NCBI RefSeq assembly: GCF_910594005.1
Contig: NC_057848.1
Span: forward strand, 138,580,155-138,644,154
DNA length: 64,000 nucleotides
Direction of reading: 5' to 3'
Source of the DNA: Cervus elaphus
Taxonomy: Eukaryota; Chordata; Mammalia; Artiodactyla; Cervidae
The stretch's first letter is position 1. Every line of letters begins with the position of its first letter. The notes under the pieces are model-generated. The model had not been told where the DNA came from. It ran no database searches and saw only the letters and a program-made list of their open reading frames with translations. A program made the position numbers and the translations under genes. Positions 1 through 11,620 of this stretch are shown here, one piece after another.

Positions 1-270
1 GGCAGGAATAACCATATCGTGTCCAAATTGCCTAGGAGAGAATCTAGATATTGTGGAACATGAGGCTATTATAATTTGGCATGGAGGACTTCTTAAAAAA
101 AGGATGTAACATCATCATAACCAGTAGAGCCTTGGAAGTAGCCTGATCAAGTTATGGGCCCTAAAGATTGACCTTCATTAGTTTAATGGTAAATCTGCTT
201 ATCACAGATAGTCCATCCCAGATCTGTTCTTCCTTTACACTGATTTGTTATTGTATATTCACTGTGTGTG
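1..270. other. No recognised feature
   Basis: AT-rich single-copy-looking DNA before the first SINE. I see no open frame, RNA gene or repeat family here. Confidence 0.4.
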
Positions 271-470
271 TGTTAGTTGCTCAGTCGTGTCTGACTCTGC
301 GATTCCATGGACTATAGCCTGCCAGACTCCTCTGTCCATAGAATTCTCCAGGCAAGAATCCTGGAGTAAGCAGCCATTCCCTTCTCCAGGGGATCTTTCC
401 AACCCAGGGATCGAACCCAGGTCTCCTACATTGCAGACAGATTCTTAACTGTCTGAGCCACAACTGGAGG
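271..470 (-). mobile_element. Bov-tA SINE, antisense
   Basis: This is the reverse complement of the ruminant tRNA-derived Bov-tA SINE. It reads from the CAGTCGTGTCTGACTC end (the SINE's 3' part) through the CTCCAGGCAAGAATCCTGGAG block to the GATCGAACCCAGG segment, which is the reverse of the Pol III B box, and on to the GAGCCAC end. The last bases of the 5' head are degraded. The open frames across it on both strands come from the SINE. Confidence 0.9.
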
Positions 471-539
471 CCATATTAACAGAGTTTCTGCTACATTTAT
501 TTAGTATTGCAGTTTTACTTATTACGAAGCAGTGCTACA

Positions 540-1517
540 ACCAGTACGCAGGTAAAGAAGCAACAGTTAGAACTGGACATGGAACAACAGACCAGTTCAA
601 AATTGGGAAAAGAGTACATTGAGGCTGTATATTGTCACACTGCTTATTTAACTTATATGCAGAGTACATCATGTGAAATGCCAGCCTGGATGAAGCTGAA
701 GGTGGAATCAAGATTGCCAGAAGAAATATCAATAACTTCAGATATGTAGATGACATCACCCTTATGGCAGAAAGTGAAGAGGAACTAAAGAGCTTCTTGA
801 TGAAGGTGAAAGAGGAGAGTGAAAAAGCTGGCTTAAAACTCAACATTCAAAAAACTAAGATCATGCCATCTGGTCCCATCACTTCATGGCAAATAGATGG
901 GGTAACAATGGAAACAGTGACAGACTTTATTTTCTTGGGCTCCAAAACCACTACAGATGGCGAGTGCAGCCATGAAATTAAAAGACCCTTGCTCCTTGGA
1001 AGAAAAGTTATGACAAACCTAGGCAGCATATTAAGAAGCAGGGATATCACTTTGCCGACAAAGGTCCATCTAGTCAAAGCTATGGTTTTTTCAGTAGTCA
1101 TGTATGGAAGTGTGAATTGGACCATAAAGAAGGCTGAGTGCCAAAGAATTGATGCTTTCAAACTTTGGTGCTATAGAAGACTCTTGAGAGTCCCTTGATC
1201 AGCAAGAAGATCAAACCAGTCAATCCTAAAGGAAATCAGCCCTGAATATTCACTGGAAGAATTGATGCTGAAGCTAAAGCGCTAGTACTTTGGCCACCTG
1301 ATGCACAGAGCCGACTCATTAGAAAAGATCCTGATGCTAGTTAAGACTGAAGGCAGCAGGAGAAGGGGATGACAGAGGATGAGACAGTTAGATGGCGTCA
1401 CTGACTCTATGAACATGAGTTAGAGCAAACTCCGGGAGATGGTGAAGGACAGGGAAGCTGGCGTGCTGCCATCCAAGGGGTCTCAGTGTTGGGCATGACT
1501 GAGAGACTAAACAACAA
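540..1517 (+). mobile_element. BovB LINE (RTE clade), 5'-truncated, with partial RT
   Basis: About 1 kb of the 3' end of a BovB non-LTR retrotransposon. The reverse transcriptase core is recognisable: the catalytic motif reads Y-V-D-D (codons 743-754) followed by ITLMAES, where the other copy in this window has Y-A-D-D. An open stretch runs from 764 to 1198 (LMKVKEESEKAGLKLNIQ, then KLWCYRRLLRVP), followed by stops and the usual 3' tail ending in GGGCATGACTGAG. The body is decayed and frameshifted before the RT core, so it cannot encode a working enzyme. No clear TSD was found. Confidence 0.9.
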
Positions 1518-3395
1518 CTTCTGCAAAGAAGTAGCCGTGGACTGGTCAGAATCTCTCAGAGATTTAGTTCTTAATGTAAATCTGCCTATGAATAAAATCA
1601 GAGCTAGACGGGATTCTGAACTAGACAGGCAATGGAACTATTCCTTGGAAGGAGAGGGAGCTAAAGTTTGAGAAGCACAGATGGAGAGAGATGACATGCA
1701 ATTTTGTATTACTTATTGTGAAAAATAATATTTAAATGCAAAGGGAATCTTGGAAGCACTTGGCAATAGTCAACTTTTTTCTTTTCATCTTCCATCTCCT
1801 ATTTGTATTGCCACTAAATTGATAGAAAAACTTTAGGCTTTAAATAGACCTCAAAGCAAATCCTGGTTCTGATACTTACTTGCTATAAGATTATAACTTC
1901 TCTGATGAGACCACTGCAGCAAGTATGAAAGTAGAGAAAGATATCTAGTTTGTTGTTAGGATTTGTTTTAATATTTGCATATGTTAGGATCTATTATAAT
2001 ATTTGTGTGTATTACATAAGTGATACTAAATGAATCACAATAATCATGTAACTACTATCACTAAGCAATCTATATATATATATATATGTTAGGTATATAA
2101 CACACATGTAATTGATACAGTAGACATTTAATAAAAAATAAAGATTTACAGATATTCATATTTAAGGCAGAATTATAAGGTTGTTATTTAAACAACTTTC
2201 TCTGTTATCTATTCTCTGAGGAATTTTTCATAATAATTTTGCTTTATTATCATCATAGTAATAACTTCATGGATTAACAAATGTCTCTTTCACTTCTTGA
2301 TTTTCACAGCTTGAATCAGACTGCCAGATCCTATCACTTGCCCCTCTCTCAAAGTTGTATGCTAGCAAATGTAATAAAAATTTATGTCCTTATTAAGCAG
2401 TTTTTTTAGGAGAAAAATGCAGTACCAATTGCATTTCCAATCTCATCAGCATTATTCTATTTAAAGATATGAAGCCTCTTGAGGTCTGAGCCACAGGCAG
2501 AAACTGAGTTAGGCTGAGACTGAAAAGTAATTTAGTGGAATCCCATGTAGAGCTCACAAAATTGACTACCAGTATTGGAAAAGAAATAAAAATCTAGGTA
2601 ACTCCTGAGGAACTGGCTGAAAAACCTGCATTAGAAATCCTGGATCACTAAGAGTCTAATCCAGTGTTTTCCATGCTTCAGGTAAGGGCTTATAGTAAGA
2701 TAGGAAGTCAACTTGCAAGTCCTGACCAGAATTTTAAAGAGGAATGGAATGGAACAGAACAGAACAGAATAGAAAACAGTAATGGTACATTACATGAATA
2801 GCTATAATGAATAGTCCTCCGCATCCTTGATGATTCACTGAACAATCAATATATCAAGAGAGGGTCCAACTGGACAAATCTAAGGCATGATCTTGCTCTC
2901 TAACATTTTCTGATAGTTATTTCATTCTACTGCAATGAACAATGAGCCATGAATATAGCTCAAAGCTACATTAAGAGGAACTGAAAATATGGAGCTTCTG
3001 AACAAACATTACCTACCTGTGCCTGGCAAGAAACACATATACTGTTGGTCTGTATCTCTCATGATTCTGCTGTTGGAAGTTTAAAAATTTCAACAAAAAA
3101 ATCTGGGTGGGAAAATAACAAAAGTTCCCTCTCTCAATCTTTCTCTTTCTTACTCCTTTGGCTCTATGCACAAATACTTGGGAAGTTCAAAAACCTGGAA
3201 ACCTGAGCTTGTTTTGATACAAGCATTAACTAGGACTAAATGGCTTTCTTCTTTGGTCATTTAATCCTCATGTTAATATGGACTGCTTGGCTATAAGCTA
3301 TGCTGATGTGGTTCAGGGTGAGGTCAACGTGAGGCTCCGTTGTCTATGTTTACTGAGGCTTGTCCAGCCTGGGCCATTAAAAAACCCAAGATTTG
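1518..3395. other. Mostly unassigned, with two simple repeats
   Basis: AT-rich DNA with no convincing coding frame. It holds a short (TA)n run near 2071-2088 and a degenerate 5-bp GGAAT/AGAAC run near 2743-2775. Nothing else is recognised. Confidence 0.45.
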
Positions 3396-3406
3396 AAAAA
3401 AAAAAA

Positions 3407-3497
3407 AGAGTGGATATATGTATACGCATAACTGATTCACTTTACTATAACCTGAAACTAACACAGCATTGTAAATCAACTATACTTCAATAAAAAC
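3407..3497 (+). mobile_element. Artiodactyl L1 3' end, short fragment
   Basis: Sequence typical of the end of artiodactyl L1 3' UTRs: GGATATATGTATACGCAT, then CTGATTCACTTTACTATA, then ACTAACACAGCATTGTAAAT and an AATAAAAA tail. An A-run precedes it. The same tail type appears at 51.5-51.8 kb. Confidence 0.65.
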
Positions 3498-3779
3498 AAT
3501 TCGTTTAAAAACCCCACCAAGGTGAAAAAATCACATGACTTATGAAAACATTGAAATCTGATGCCCCTTGTCAAATCTGTGTCAGCAGCATGGATCTTTT
3601 CTTCCCCAAGTATCAGTTCAAGGTTTCCAACCAACAGTCCAAGATGTTAGAGTATTAGATTGCTGATGGATAGCACACTTATTCCTTTCACCCAAGTTAG
3701 AAATTAGTTAGTGACAGGCAAAGGAGTATAAAAGAGGAGGGTAAAATCAAAGTAATAGTTTCATTACTGATAAAGTTGA

Positions 3780-4640
3780 AGCAAAGATTCAACCCTTAAA
3801 TCAGAAAAATATACAAGGTATAAATAACTTCAACAAATGGTGCACAAGAATTGAATAGATAAAATTACCAAACATTTTTAAGGTTCTAAGAAGAGTTTAA
3901 TAAATTACACATCACATTCTAGAATGAGAAGACACAATATTATGATATGTAATATCAGCAACCTCTCAATTAATCTATAATTTTAAGACAGTTCCAGTAA
4001 AAATCCCATTAGCTTCTTTTTTCCACAAAGCTTAATGAAAATCATTCAAAACTTATTTGAAAAAGCAAGAGACTAATAATAAATAATGAAGACAACTTTA
4101 GGGAAAAAAGAATAATGACAGAGACCTGTGCTTTCAGTTATCAAAACATATCACAAAAATTCATTGTGGATGAGAAAGTAAGGTTTTGGCAAAGGAATAG
4201 AAATGCAGACAACAAAGAATACAGAGTACAGAAAAATACACAGAAATAAATAGGATCTATACATGTGACAGAGATAGATTAATCAGTGTGATATGGGTTA
4301 CTTATTTATCTATATGAAATTATCCAAATGAAATAATAAATTGGAATCAGGACTTCCCTGGGGGTCAGTGGTTAAGACTTAATGCTTCCATTGTGGAGGG
4401 CACAGGTTCGATTCCAAATTAGGAAACTAAGATCCTGCATGCCGTAGAAAAAAAAACAAAAACAAAAACTAAATTGGAAACATTAAACCTTACCCATAAA
4501 ACAATTCCAAGTAGGTTAAAACATGAATTTTTTAAAAATCTAAAGTACTGGACACATATTTGAGACTTTAAGTTAGGGAAGCACTTCTTAATCAAGGCAA
4601 AATAAGCATAATGTACCAAGGAAATCTATTTAAAATTTGA
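3780..4640 (+). mobile_element. Old L1 ORF2 fragment, decayed, split by a SINE
   Basis: Highly diverged L1 ORF2 sequence in sense orientation. Recognisable blocks include the region equivalent to 'AATCCCTATCAAAATCCCA' near 3990-4010 and the downstream segment resuming after the inserted SINE at 4470. There are many indels and no usable frame. Confidence 0.55.
4347..4469 (+). mobile_element. CHR-type tRNA SINE
   Basis: Starts with GGACTTCCCTGG, has a B-box-like GGTTCGATTCC and the GATCCTGCATGCCGTAG block, and ends in an A-rich tail. It is flanked by the direct repeat TAAATTGGAA (4337-4346 and 4470-4479), a good TSD, and it sits inside the old L1 fragment. Confidence 0.85.
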
Positions 4641-4897
4641 CTCCCCTGATAGTATACATGTCATAACAATCACCACAATAATCAAAAGGATAACAGCTGA
4701 ATCACTTTTCCCAAGTTGTGGCCCATATTTCCCTCTCTGAACTACGAACACATTTGGAGGGAAGTGAATGATAGACAGGAGCCACAGAAGTAATCCTTAA
4801 TGCAACATAACCGTTTGAGAAGCACAGTGGAGTCAAATGTTGTCCAAAACACTTCCTTCTCTGTCTCCAGAAGGATTACACAGTTACTACTAAAAGA

Positions 4898-5082
4898 TTC
4901 CCATATTTCATCTGGCAAATTTACACATGTTGATAATATCTTATCACGATTAACTACTGTCTACTGATAGTAAGCCTTCTTTCTCAATTCCATGAATCCA
5001 ACGTGTTACTAAAAAATTTCTTCTCCTAAAAGAGGACACGTGAAGTTGGATATTTAAGTACAGTGAAAAGGTAGGGTTTCAA
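4898..5082 (+). repeat. Local direct duplication, copy 1
   Basis: About 185 bp aligns by eye with 6107-6302 in the same orientation. Shared blocks include ATTAACTACTGT, TTCTTTCTCAATTCCA, TTCTTCTCCTAAAA/TCTTCTTCTAAAA and AAGTACAGTGAAAAGG. The copies differ by substitutions and small indels, so this is not recent. I do not recognise the parent family. It may be a segmental duplication or two copies of an unnamed repeat. Confidence 0.7.
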
Positions 5083-6106
5083 AAAATCCAGCAACCCCTA
5101 CGTTTAATGCAGGTAGCAATGCTTTTGTCTTTTCCTCTCAGACAGACCAGTGACCTCTGTAAACCATTTCCCAGGTGCTTCACCACTTGGCTGTATCCTA
5201 GTTCAGCTCCTTCGGAAGATTCATTGGGATCACCATAAATTTCCCCCATGGTAGCCACTGACAGATTGGTCAGGAAGCATACACTTATGCTCGGATCATT
5301 GGGAGAGAAAAAAATGAAAGCCATTCTATGCTTAATTCGATCTTTCAAGAAATACTTTTCTAACCACATTATAGTAAAAAGAAGAAACCAGACAATTCTT
5401 CAGTTAGGTTCTAAAATATTTAGCTCATTTTAATATGAATAAAAGAAACCGCCCTCCCAGATAGGATATTACAGTATAATCAATCTTTTATGTCACTTAA
5501 TCCAGGATACAGAGTGGTAGGAAATGGGACCCTCAGGCAGTTTTATTTTACTGTTGATGGTTGGATGATAGAGCAAACTATCCTGCAAATCTCAAAAATG
5601 ATGTATTAATGAACAGGTTATATACATGCTACAACAACACAAAGACATGATGCTTTTCAAGGGAATGAAATAGCTGTAATATCCTCCCGCACAGGCACAC
5701 TCACACCTGCATTTAACAATCTCCATTTGGGTGGTATGTGCAGTTTTAATAAGTAATGAAAGGAATAATGAAGCTTTAAATCCAGAGCATAATAATAGCA
5801 GCCACAGGCATTCAGCAGAGCCGAAGACACCCCTGAGGCTGTGCATTCTGAAATGGATCTGGCTCTGTGATTACACACAGGCAGTCACACTACCTGTTAT
5901 AATAATAAAATGACGTCAGAGAGCAAGGATTCGGGTTTACGGCAAAGAAAAAGGCATCTATATCAACTGCAAGTCTGTTATGATTTCTTTTGGAATTTGT
6001 CAGCTTTTATAGAGTACAACAATTGAAATCATCTCTTTTGCCCCTTTATATCTCCATGAGGACTACAGTTGTTAAGAAGCTCATCTGAAATTTTTCCAAT
6101 TATCTT
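5083..6106. other. Unassigned DNA between the duplicated blocks
   Basis: A 96-codon open frame on the minus strand (5369 to 5079) does not resemble any family I know and has no supporting context such as splice sites or a poly(A) tail, so I do not call it a gene. The rest shows no recognised repeat or RNA. Confidence 0.35.
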
Positions 6107-6302
6107 CAATATTTCAGCATCTACTGGCAAATCTTTATACATCTTGGATAATTTCTTGTCACTATTAACTACTGTATGCTGATAGAAGCCCTTCTTTCTC
6201 AATTCCACAGATCCAAAGTGAGTCTTATTAAAAATTCTCTTCTTCTAAAAAGGACACATTTAATTGGATATCTAAGTACAGTGAAAAGGAAGGGCTTCCT
6301 TT
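6107..6302 (+). repeat. Local direct duplication, copy 2
   Basis: Partner of 4898-5082, same orientation, about 1.2 kb downstream. The alignment runs from ATTTCA...CTGGCAAAT through GGATATCTAAGTACAGTG and is lost just after 6302. Confidence 0.7.
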
Positions 6303-6689
6303 TTAGGTTCCATCAAAAATGAAGCAATGATTCATGACATATCTTATTCCGATACAATTCATGTGCTTGAAAGGAACTGACTACAGAAGAGTACGTGTTG
6401 AATTTTGTATCTTTCAATTAACCTTTGAGATTTGAGGGGTTAAAATTAAATACATTCTTCTCTGTATTTCACTGCTCAAAGAAAAGATGTAAAAATAAAT
6501 CAAAGATATATATCTTTCCTCTTAGCCTTCTTCTTCTATTAAAAGGCAGAACTAAAATTCTCCCAATTACACAAACTCAAAAGCTCAAAGACATCTTTCG
6601 TTTTTGAGATCAGTCATAAACTGAGATAGGATCTTAGGAGATAAACTAGAGAATTCCTTCTCCCAAAGACACCCTTTGATTGACAGCCA

Positions 6690-6908
6690 CCAAGATGTTC
6701 CCCAAGGATCTTCTTTCAATATCCATACCTTGGCATACTGCCCTCCCACTGTGAATTAGGGCTGATAGACACGAACAATAGGATTCTGCAGAAGTGATGG
6801 TGTGAGGCTTCTAAAGCTAGTTATAAAAAGTACTACAGTGTTTGCCTCGGCCTCCTTAACCACTCCCTCCAGGGGAAGCTAGCTACCATATTGTGAGGAT
6901 ACTCAAAT
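6690..6908 (+). mobile_element. MLT1 (MaLR/ERVL) LTR, upstream part
   Basis: Recognisable mammal-wide MLT1 LTR features: CCCTCCCACTGTGAAT, a segment like GGCAGAAGTGATGGTGTG (here GCAGAAGTGATGGTGTGA, 6789-6806), then a cysteine/serine-like CT-rich stretch. It is interrupted by a BovB insertion and resumes at 7598. Confidence 0.7.
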
Positions 6909-6916
6909 AGCCCTAT

Positions 6917-7589
6917 CAGTTCAGTTCAGTGGCTCAGACTCTTTGTGACCCCATGGGATGAAGCACGCCAGGCTTCCCTGTCCATCACCAATTCCTGGAG
7001 CTTACTCAAACTCATGTCCATTGAGTCAGTAACGCCATCCAACCATTTCATCCTCTGTCATCCCCTTCTCCTCCCACCTTCAATCTTTCCCAGCATCAGG
7101 GTCTTTTCAAATGAGTCAGTTCTTTGCATCACTACTGGAGTTTCAGCTTCAGCATCAGTCCTTCCAATGAATATTCAGGACTGATTTCCTTTAGGATGGA
7201 CTGGCTGGATCTCCTTGCAGTCCAAGGGATTCTCAAGAGTCTTCTCCAACACCACAGTTCAAAAGCATCAATTCTTCAGCACTCAGCTTTCTTTACAGTC
7301 CAACTTTCACATCCATACATGACTACTGGAAAAACCATAACTTTGACTAGACAGAACTTCATTGGCAAAGTTAACGTCTCTGCTTTTTAATAAGCTGTCT
7401 AAAAGTTGATCATAACTTTTATTCCAAGGAGCAAGCATCTTTTAATTTCATGGCTGCAGTCACCATCTGCAGTGATTTTGGAGCGCCCCAAAATAAAGTC
7501 TGTCACTGTTTCCATTGTTTCCCCATCTATATGCTATGAAGTGATGGGACCAGATGCCATGATCTTAGTTTTCTGAATGTTGAGTTTTA
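6917..7589 (-). mobile_element. BovB LINE 3' end, antisense
   Basis: Reverse complement of the BovB 3' end, starting with the TCAGTTCAGTTCAGT tail and reading back to the segment encoding LKLNIQ-like sequence, where it is 5'-truncated. It is flanked by AGCCCTAT at 6909-6916 and 7590-7597, a TSD that shows it landed inside the MLT1 LTR. The antisense RT frame is broken. Confidence 0.9.
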
Positions 7590-7597
7590 AGCCCTAT

Positions 7598-7850
7598 AGA
7601 GAGGTCTAGATGGAGAAGAACTGAAGCTCCTGCCAACAGTTAGTACCAACCTGCCATCTATGTTAAATAAGCCTCGGGGGTGGATGGTCCAACCCAGTTC
7701 AAGTCTTCAGATAACTGCAGACTTGGCTGATAACTGTCTACAATCTTGTGAGATATCCCAAGGTAGAATCACCAAGACAAATCACCCTCAAATTCTTGAT
7801 CCTCTGGAAAAGTAAGAGGTAAGATTTATTGTTGTTTTACATCACTTGAG
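7598..7850 (+). mobile_element. MLT1 LTR, downstream part
   Basis: Continuation of the MLT1 LTR after the BovB insertion. Blocks such as AACCCAGTTCAAGTCTTCAG and GATAACTGCAGACTTGGCTG correspond to the usual MLT1 body, and a TTTATTGTTGTTTTA-like end lies near 7826-7840. Confidence 0.7.
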
Positions 7851-8276
7851 TTTTGGTAGTATCGGTTACATATACCCTTTATCATCTTCTAATCAGCTGC
7901 CAAATATTAGAAAGTCGATCTTCACAGAGCACATCATCCCCTTTTCCATACCTGTCATTAGAGCCTTGGCTCAGAAGGTCATTATCTCTCACTTATACTA
8001 TCACATTTGCATTTCAGTGGAATTGCTCCACAAAACTGTCAAGAAAACGGGCTGATAATGCAAAGTAAAGTCAAAAGGTACAAACTTCCACTTATAAAAT
8101 ATATAAGTCCTGGGGATGTAATATACAGAAAAAAAAAGGCAATGTGTTGAAATTACAGTTCTAACCATTTCATTTCCCTGATCAAAAGCTTTAAAAAGTT
8201 GTCTGGTCATTTCCAAAATTGACTCCCATTTCTTTATCTTGATATTTAAAGGCCCTTAAAGGCCCTTGATATTTAA

Positions 8277-8740
8277 AGTATCATAAACTTCAACTTTTAA
8301 AATTTATATAAGTTTCAGGTGTAAAGTGTTATATTTCAAGATCTATATATGCTACAAATTGATCATCACCACAAGCCTAGTTACCATCCATCACCATACA
8401 GCTGACCCCTTCACTCATGTCTGCCCCCCAACTGCCTTCCTCTCTGTTAATTACTAATATGTTCTCTGTACCTATGAGTATTTTTCCTGTTTGATTTTTT
8501 AACTTCCACATATCAGCAAAATCATACAGCATTTATATTTCTCTGTCTGATTTATCTCACTTAGCATAATACTTTCAAGTTCCATCCATTTCGTTGCAAA
8601 TGGCAGGATTTCATTCTTTTTCTGGCTGAGTAGTACTCCATTGTGTGTGTGTGTACATACACATATATATCACAACTTTTTTAGCCATTCATGGACACTT
8701 AGGTTCTTTCCATTCTCTCTGCATATGGTCTCTTTTTTGC
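8277..8740 (-). mobile_element. L1 3' end, antisense
   Basis: Reverse complement of the end of L1 ORF2 and its 3' UTR. The antisense of the conserved 'actactcagcc...aaaatgaa...' block lies around 8590-8650 and the GTGAGATAAATCAGACAGAG block around 8545-8565. A (GT)n tract sits inside. Just upstream (8238-8278) is a small tandem rearrangement of a GATATTTAAAGGCCC-type unit. Confidence 0.75.
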
Positions 8741-8869
8741 AGCTTAGCTACCATGTTACCATGTAACAAGCCTTAGCCAAACTGACTGTAAATTCTGCCT
8801 GTGTGTCTGTAGTTATGCTGTTCTCTCTACAGGCAGACTTTGGTTATCCACCTTTGGCTATCAAATCAC

Positions 8870-9112
8870 AGATCAAATACTTCTTCTTTCATTGAGCCAT
8901 TTTTGATTATCAACCTAGACAATGTCTCTGCCTCTTTTGATCTTCCACAGAAAGTAATATTTTTATAATGGAGCTTTATCACATTCTGCTTCATCTTACA
9001 ATATTTGGTCCTTTATTCTTTAGGCCAAGAATCAGATACTATTCAACTTTATATCTCCCCAGGTACTTGTCATGGTGACCTGTATGTAGCAGACACAGAA
9101 TATTTACTAAGT
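8870..9112 (+). mobile_element. L2 LINE 3' end (probable)
   Basis: Old sequence that follows the L2 3' end order: a 'tttatcacattctgcttcat' equivalent, then a CTCCCCAGGTACTTGTCATG block and an AATATTTACTAAG end. Divergence is high, so the call rests on the order of short blocks. Confidence 0.5.
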
Positions 9113-10580
9113 TTAAATTAATTTATTTTAAAAAAGAAGAATGAGTATCATTGATTGGCATGTAAAATTTTACATCTTGTAATTATATCTCTCTAAGACG
9201 AGTTGAAGTATGTCAGATGGGAACGCATAATCAGATGAATTATTCTACCTATCACTTGATATTTAATCACAAGATTATTTATTTTTATATATTATCTTTG
9301 CACTTAAGTTGTATCACTTAAGGGCAGCAAGATATATTTTTCTCTTTTCTTTGAGAATATACCTGTCTTATAGTTTAATGTATATATTTCATAAGAGCAT
9401 ATTTTTAATTAATAGATTTCAAGTTTCTCTAAGTTTTTATTGCTAGATAATAATTTATTTCATTTGCTTGTTTTGTCTAAACCTTATCACATGGGAAAAA
9501 AGATTCTAAGAGTCAGAATAGCCAATATTAAAAGATAGTTAAATACATTATAATAATGATCAGTGTTTGCATGTTTTGTAAGTGATCTTAAAATGACTGT
9601 ATGTTTTCTAAATTTTCCTTTAGGCCTGGAATGAGAATTTTGTAGTAAAGAAAGACTTCAGTTAGAGTAGGCATTTGGAGACCTGATTCTAGAGCAGGCT
9701 TTGTGAATTCAGAAAAGTCTTTTGACTAATCTGTATCAATTTTAACTTTAATTAAAAGAAAATCTTGACTTATTTTCTGTCAGATACTTTATGTCAGACA
9801 CATTAAACGCACCCCCAAGTGTCCGCTGTAACCTCCAAGGTCTCAAGCTTACTAAAGTCACCTTTACGCTTTCTTAAACAGCTAAGTACAATGGCTCAAG
9901 TCTTCACTGCAGATACAGATGGAAGTTCCATGCGGCCCTAATTATGTCCAAGGGTTCCTTTGTGGGGATGGGATTTGGAGAACTGCACTTTCTTTTATCT
10001 CTTTTGATTCTATTTCTTGTTTCTGCAGCATTTTCAACTGTTTTTCCTGACTGCTACTCTCTTCCTAACCTACCTTATGCCATGCTGTAGTTTACAAATT
10101 ATCCTTCATTTTCCCAAAGTACTATTTTTCTTAGAAGTTATACTTTGTAGCAGACTTTTATTAAAAGTTTGGGGTAGTAAAGGAAGATTACAGAATACTA
10201 AGAGGCACAGTTAATACTGGAAATATTTTTTCTAAAAATCATTAGTGAAACTCTAAGAATTGTTACTGTTCGCTTTTTCTCTTAGGACTTGGATTAACAC
10301 CTTCTCCTTTTACAATAATAAACCCTTTACATTGCCATCATCACCCCCTCCTCTCTCCTTTGATGCTTGAAATAGAATTCTTTCATTGTGTAACTGAGAA
10401 TAATAACAATCAACTTTCTATGGCTCAACTCAGAATTCATCTAGTCACTAGAAGTCTTACTTTTCTCAACCAGACCTGCTCAATCAAGATGCTTTGAAAG
10501 ATGAAAGAGAATCATCTCTATAACAGACTCTGTCACTTGTCTTTTGGCAGGGGGAATTTCTTTTTTTCTTTTTTTCTTTT
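9113..10580. other. No recognised feature
   Basis: AT-rich DNA. Short open frames occur but none resembles a known protein. A T/C-rich run at 10557-10586 precedes the next L1 piece. Confidence 0.4.
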
Positions 10581-10581
10581 T

Positions 10582-10746
10582 TTTAGGTATAACTGACATA
10601 CAACATTAGTTTCAGCTGTACAACATACGATTCGATATTTGTATATATTGTGAAATGATGACCACAATGTCTAGTTAACATCTGGCACCAAACACAGTTA
10701 CAGAATTTTTTTTTTCTTGTGATAAGTACCTTTAAGATCTACTCTT
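10582..10746 (-). mobile_element. Old L1 3' UTR, antisense, first part
   Basis: Contains the antisense L1 3' UTR blocks GTATAACTGACATACAACAT and GTATATATTGTGAAATGATG. It is interrupted by a CHR-type SINE and continues at 11076. Confidence 0.75.
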
Positions 10747-11075
10747 GGGGCTTCCCTGGTGGTTCTGTGGTTAAGGATCTGCCTTACAGCGCAAGAGACA
10801 CAAGTCTGATCCTTTGTCCAGGACGATCCCACGTGCCGTGAAGCAACTAAGCCGATGTGCCACAAGCCGTGAGCCTGGGAACTCCGACTACTGAGCCTAT
10901 ATTCTGCGACTACTGAAGCCTGCATGCCCTGGAGCCTATGCTCTGGAACGGAAGCAGCCAGCACAATGAGAAACCCACGTATCGCAACAGAGTAGCAAAG
11001 CTGGCTGCAACTAGAGAAAGCCCATGCACAGCAACAAAGACCCAGCACAGCCATAAATAAATAAATGTCAAAAAG
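10747..11075 (+). mobile_element. Long CHR-type tRNA SINE
   Basis: Full-length (about 320 bp) cetartiodactyl SINE. It has a GGGCTTCCCTGGTGG head, the GATCCCACGTGCCGTG block, repeated 'gaactccgactactgag' / 'actactgaagcctgcatg' modules, CAACTAGAGAAAGCCCATGC and an ATAAATAAATA tail. Imperfect TSD: AGATCTACTCTT (10735-10746) and AGATGTACTCTC (11076-11087). An antisense frame of 118 codons is a by-product of the SINE. Confidence 0.85.
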
Positions 11076-11415
11076 AGATGTACTCTCTTAGCAACTTTCA
11101 AATATGCAATACAGTACTGTTAACTCTAGTACCTTGCTATATATTGTGTCCACATGACTTATTTATTCTATAACTAGAAGTTGGGACCTTTTGAGCCTCT
11201 TCACCCATTTCACCCACCTTCCACCCTCTGCCTCTGGCAACCACCAATCTGTTCTCTGTACCTAGGAGCCTGTATTTTTCCTTAAAGATTCCATATGTAA
11301 GTGAAATCATTTGGCAATTGTCTTTGTTTGTCTGACTTACTTCACTTAGCACAATGTCCACGAGGTCCATCCAAGTTGTCACAAACAGTAAGATTTTATT
11401 CTGTCGGTGTGAAAA
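11076..11415 (-). mobile_element. Old L1 3' UTR/ORF2 end, antisense, second part
   Basis: Continues the L1 split by the SINE. Antisense blocks include ATATTGTGTCCACATGACTT, the CAACCACCAATCTGTTCTCT segment and the ORF2-end equivalent CACTTAGCACAATGTCCACG. Confidence 0.75.
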
Positions 11416-11591
11416 TTCTGAAACATAACACTTATTTTTTCCCACTACATTTATTCCTTTCTACCATATGCAAATTCATGATTTTCTTTTTTTTTTTCCA
11501 CTTCTCATATCATCCTGGTCTTTGATACCTTCAAACAAAAAATAGCAGCTTTTCAAGTTCAAGTTCGTCTTTCTCACGATAAGCATTTATT

Positions 11592-11620
11592 GTCATTTTT
11601 GTCATTTTTGTCATTTTTGT
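11592..11620 (+). repeat. 9-bp tandem repeat, three units
   Basis: Three exact copies of GTCATTTTT in tandem, followed by GT. Short local slippage repeat. Confidence 0.85.

Noticed and set aside
10698..11101. Antisense frames of 118 and 63 codons resembling a secreted Cys-rich protein
   Set aside because: They are the reverse strand of a CHR-type SINE with a clear TSD.
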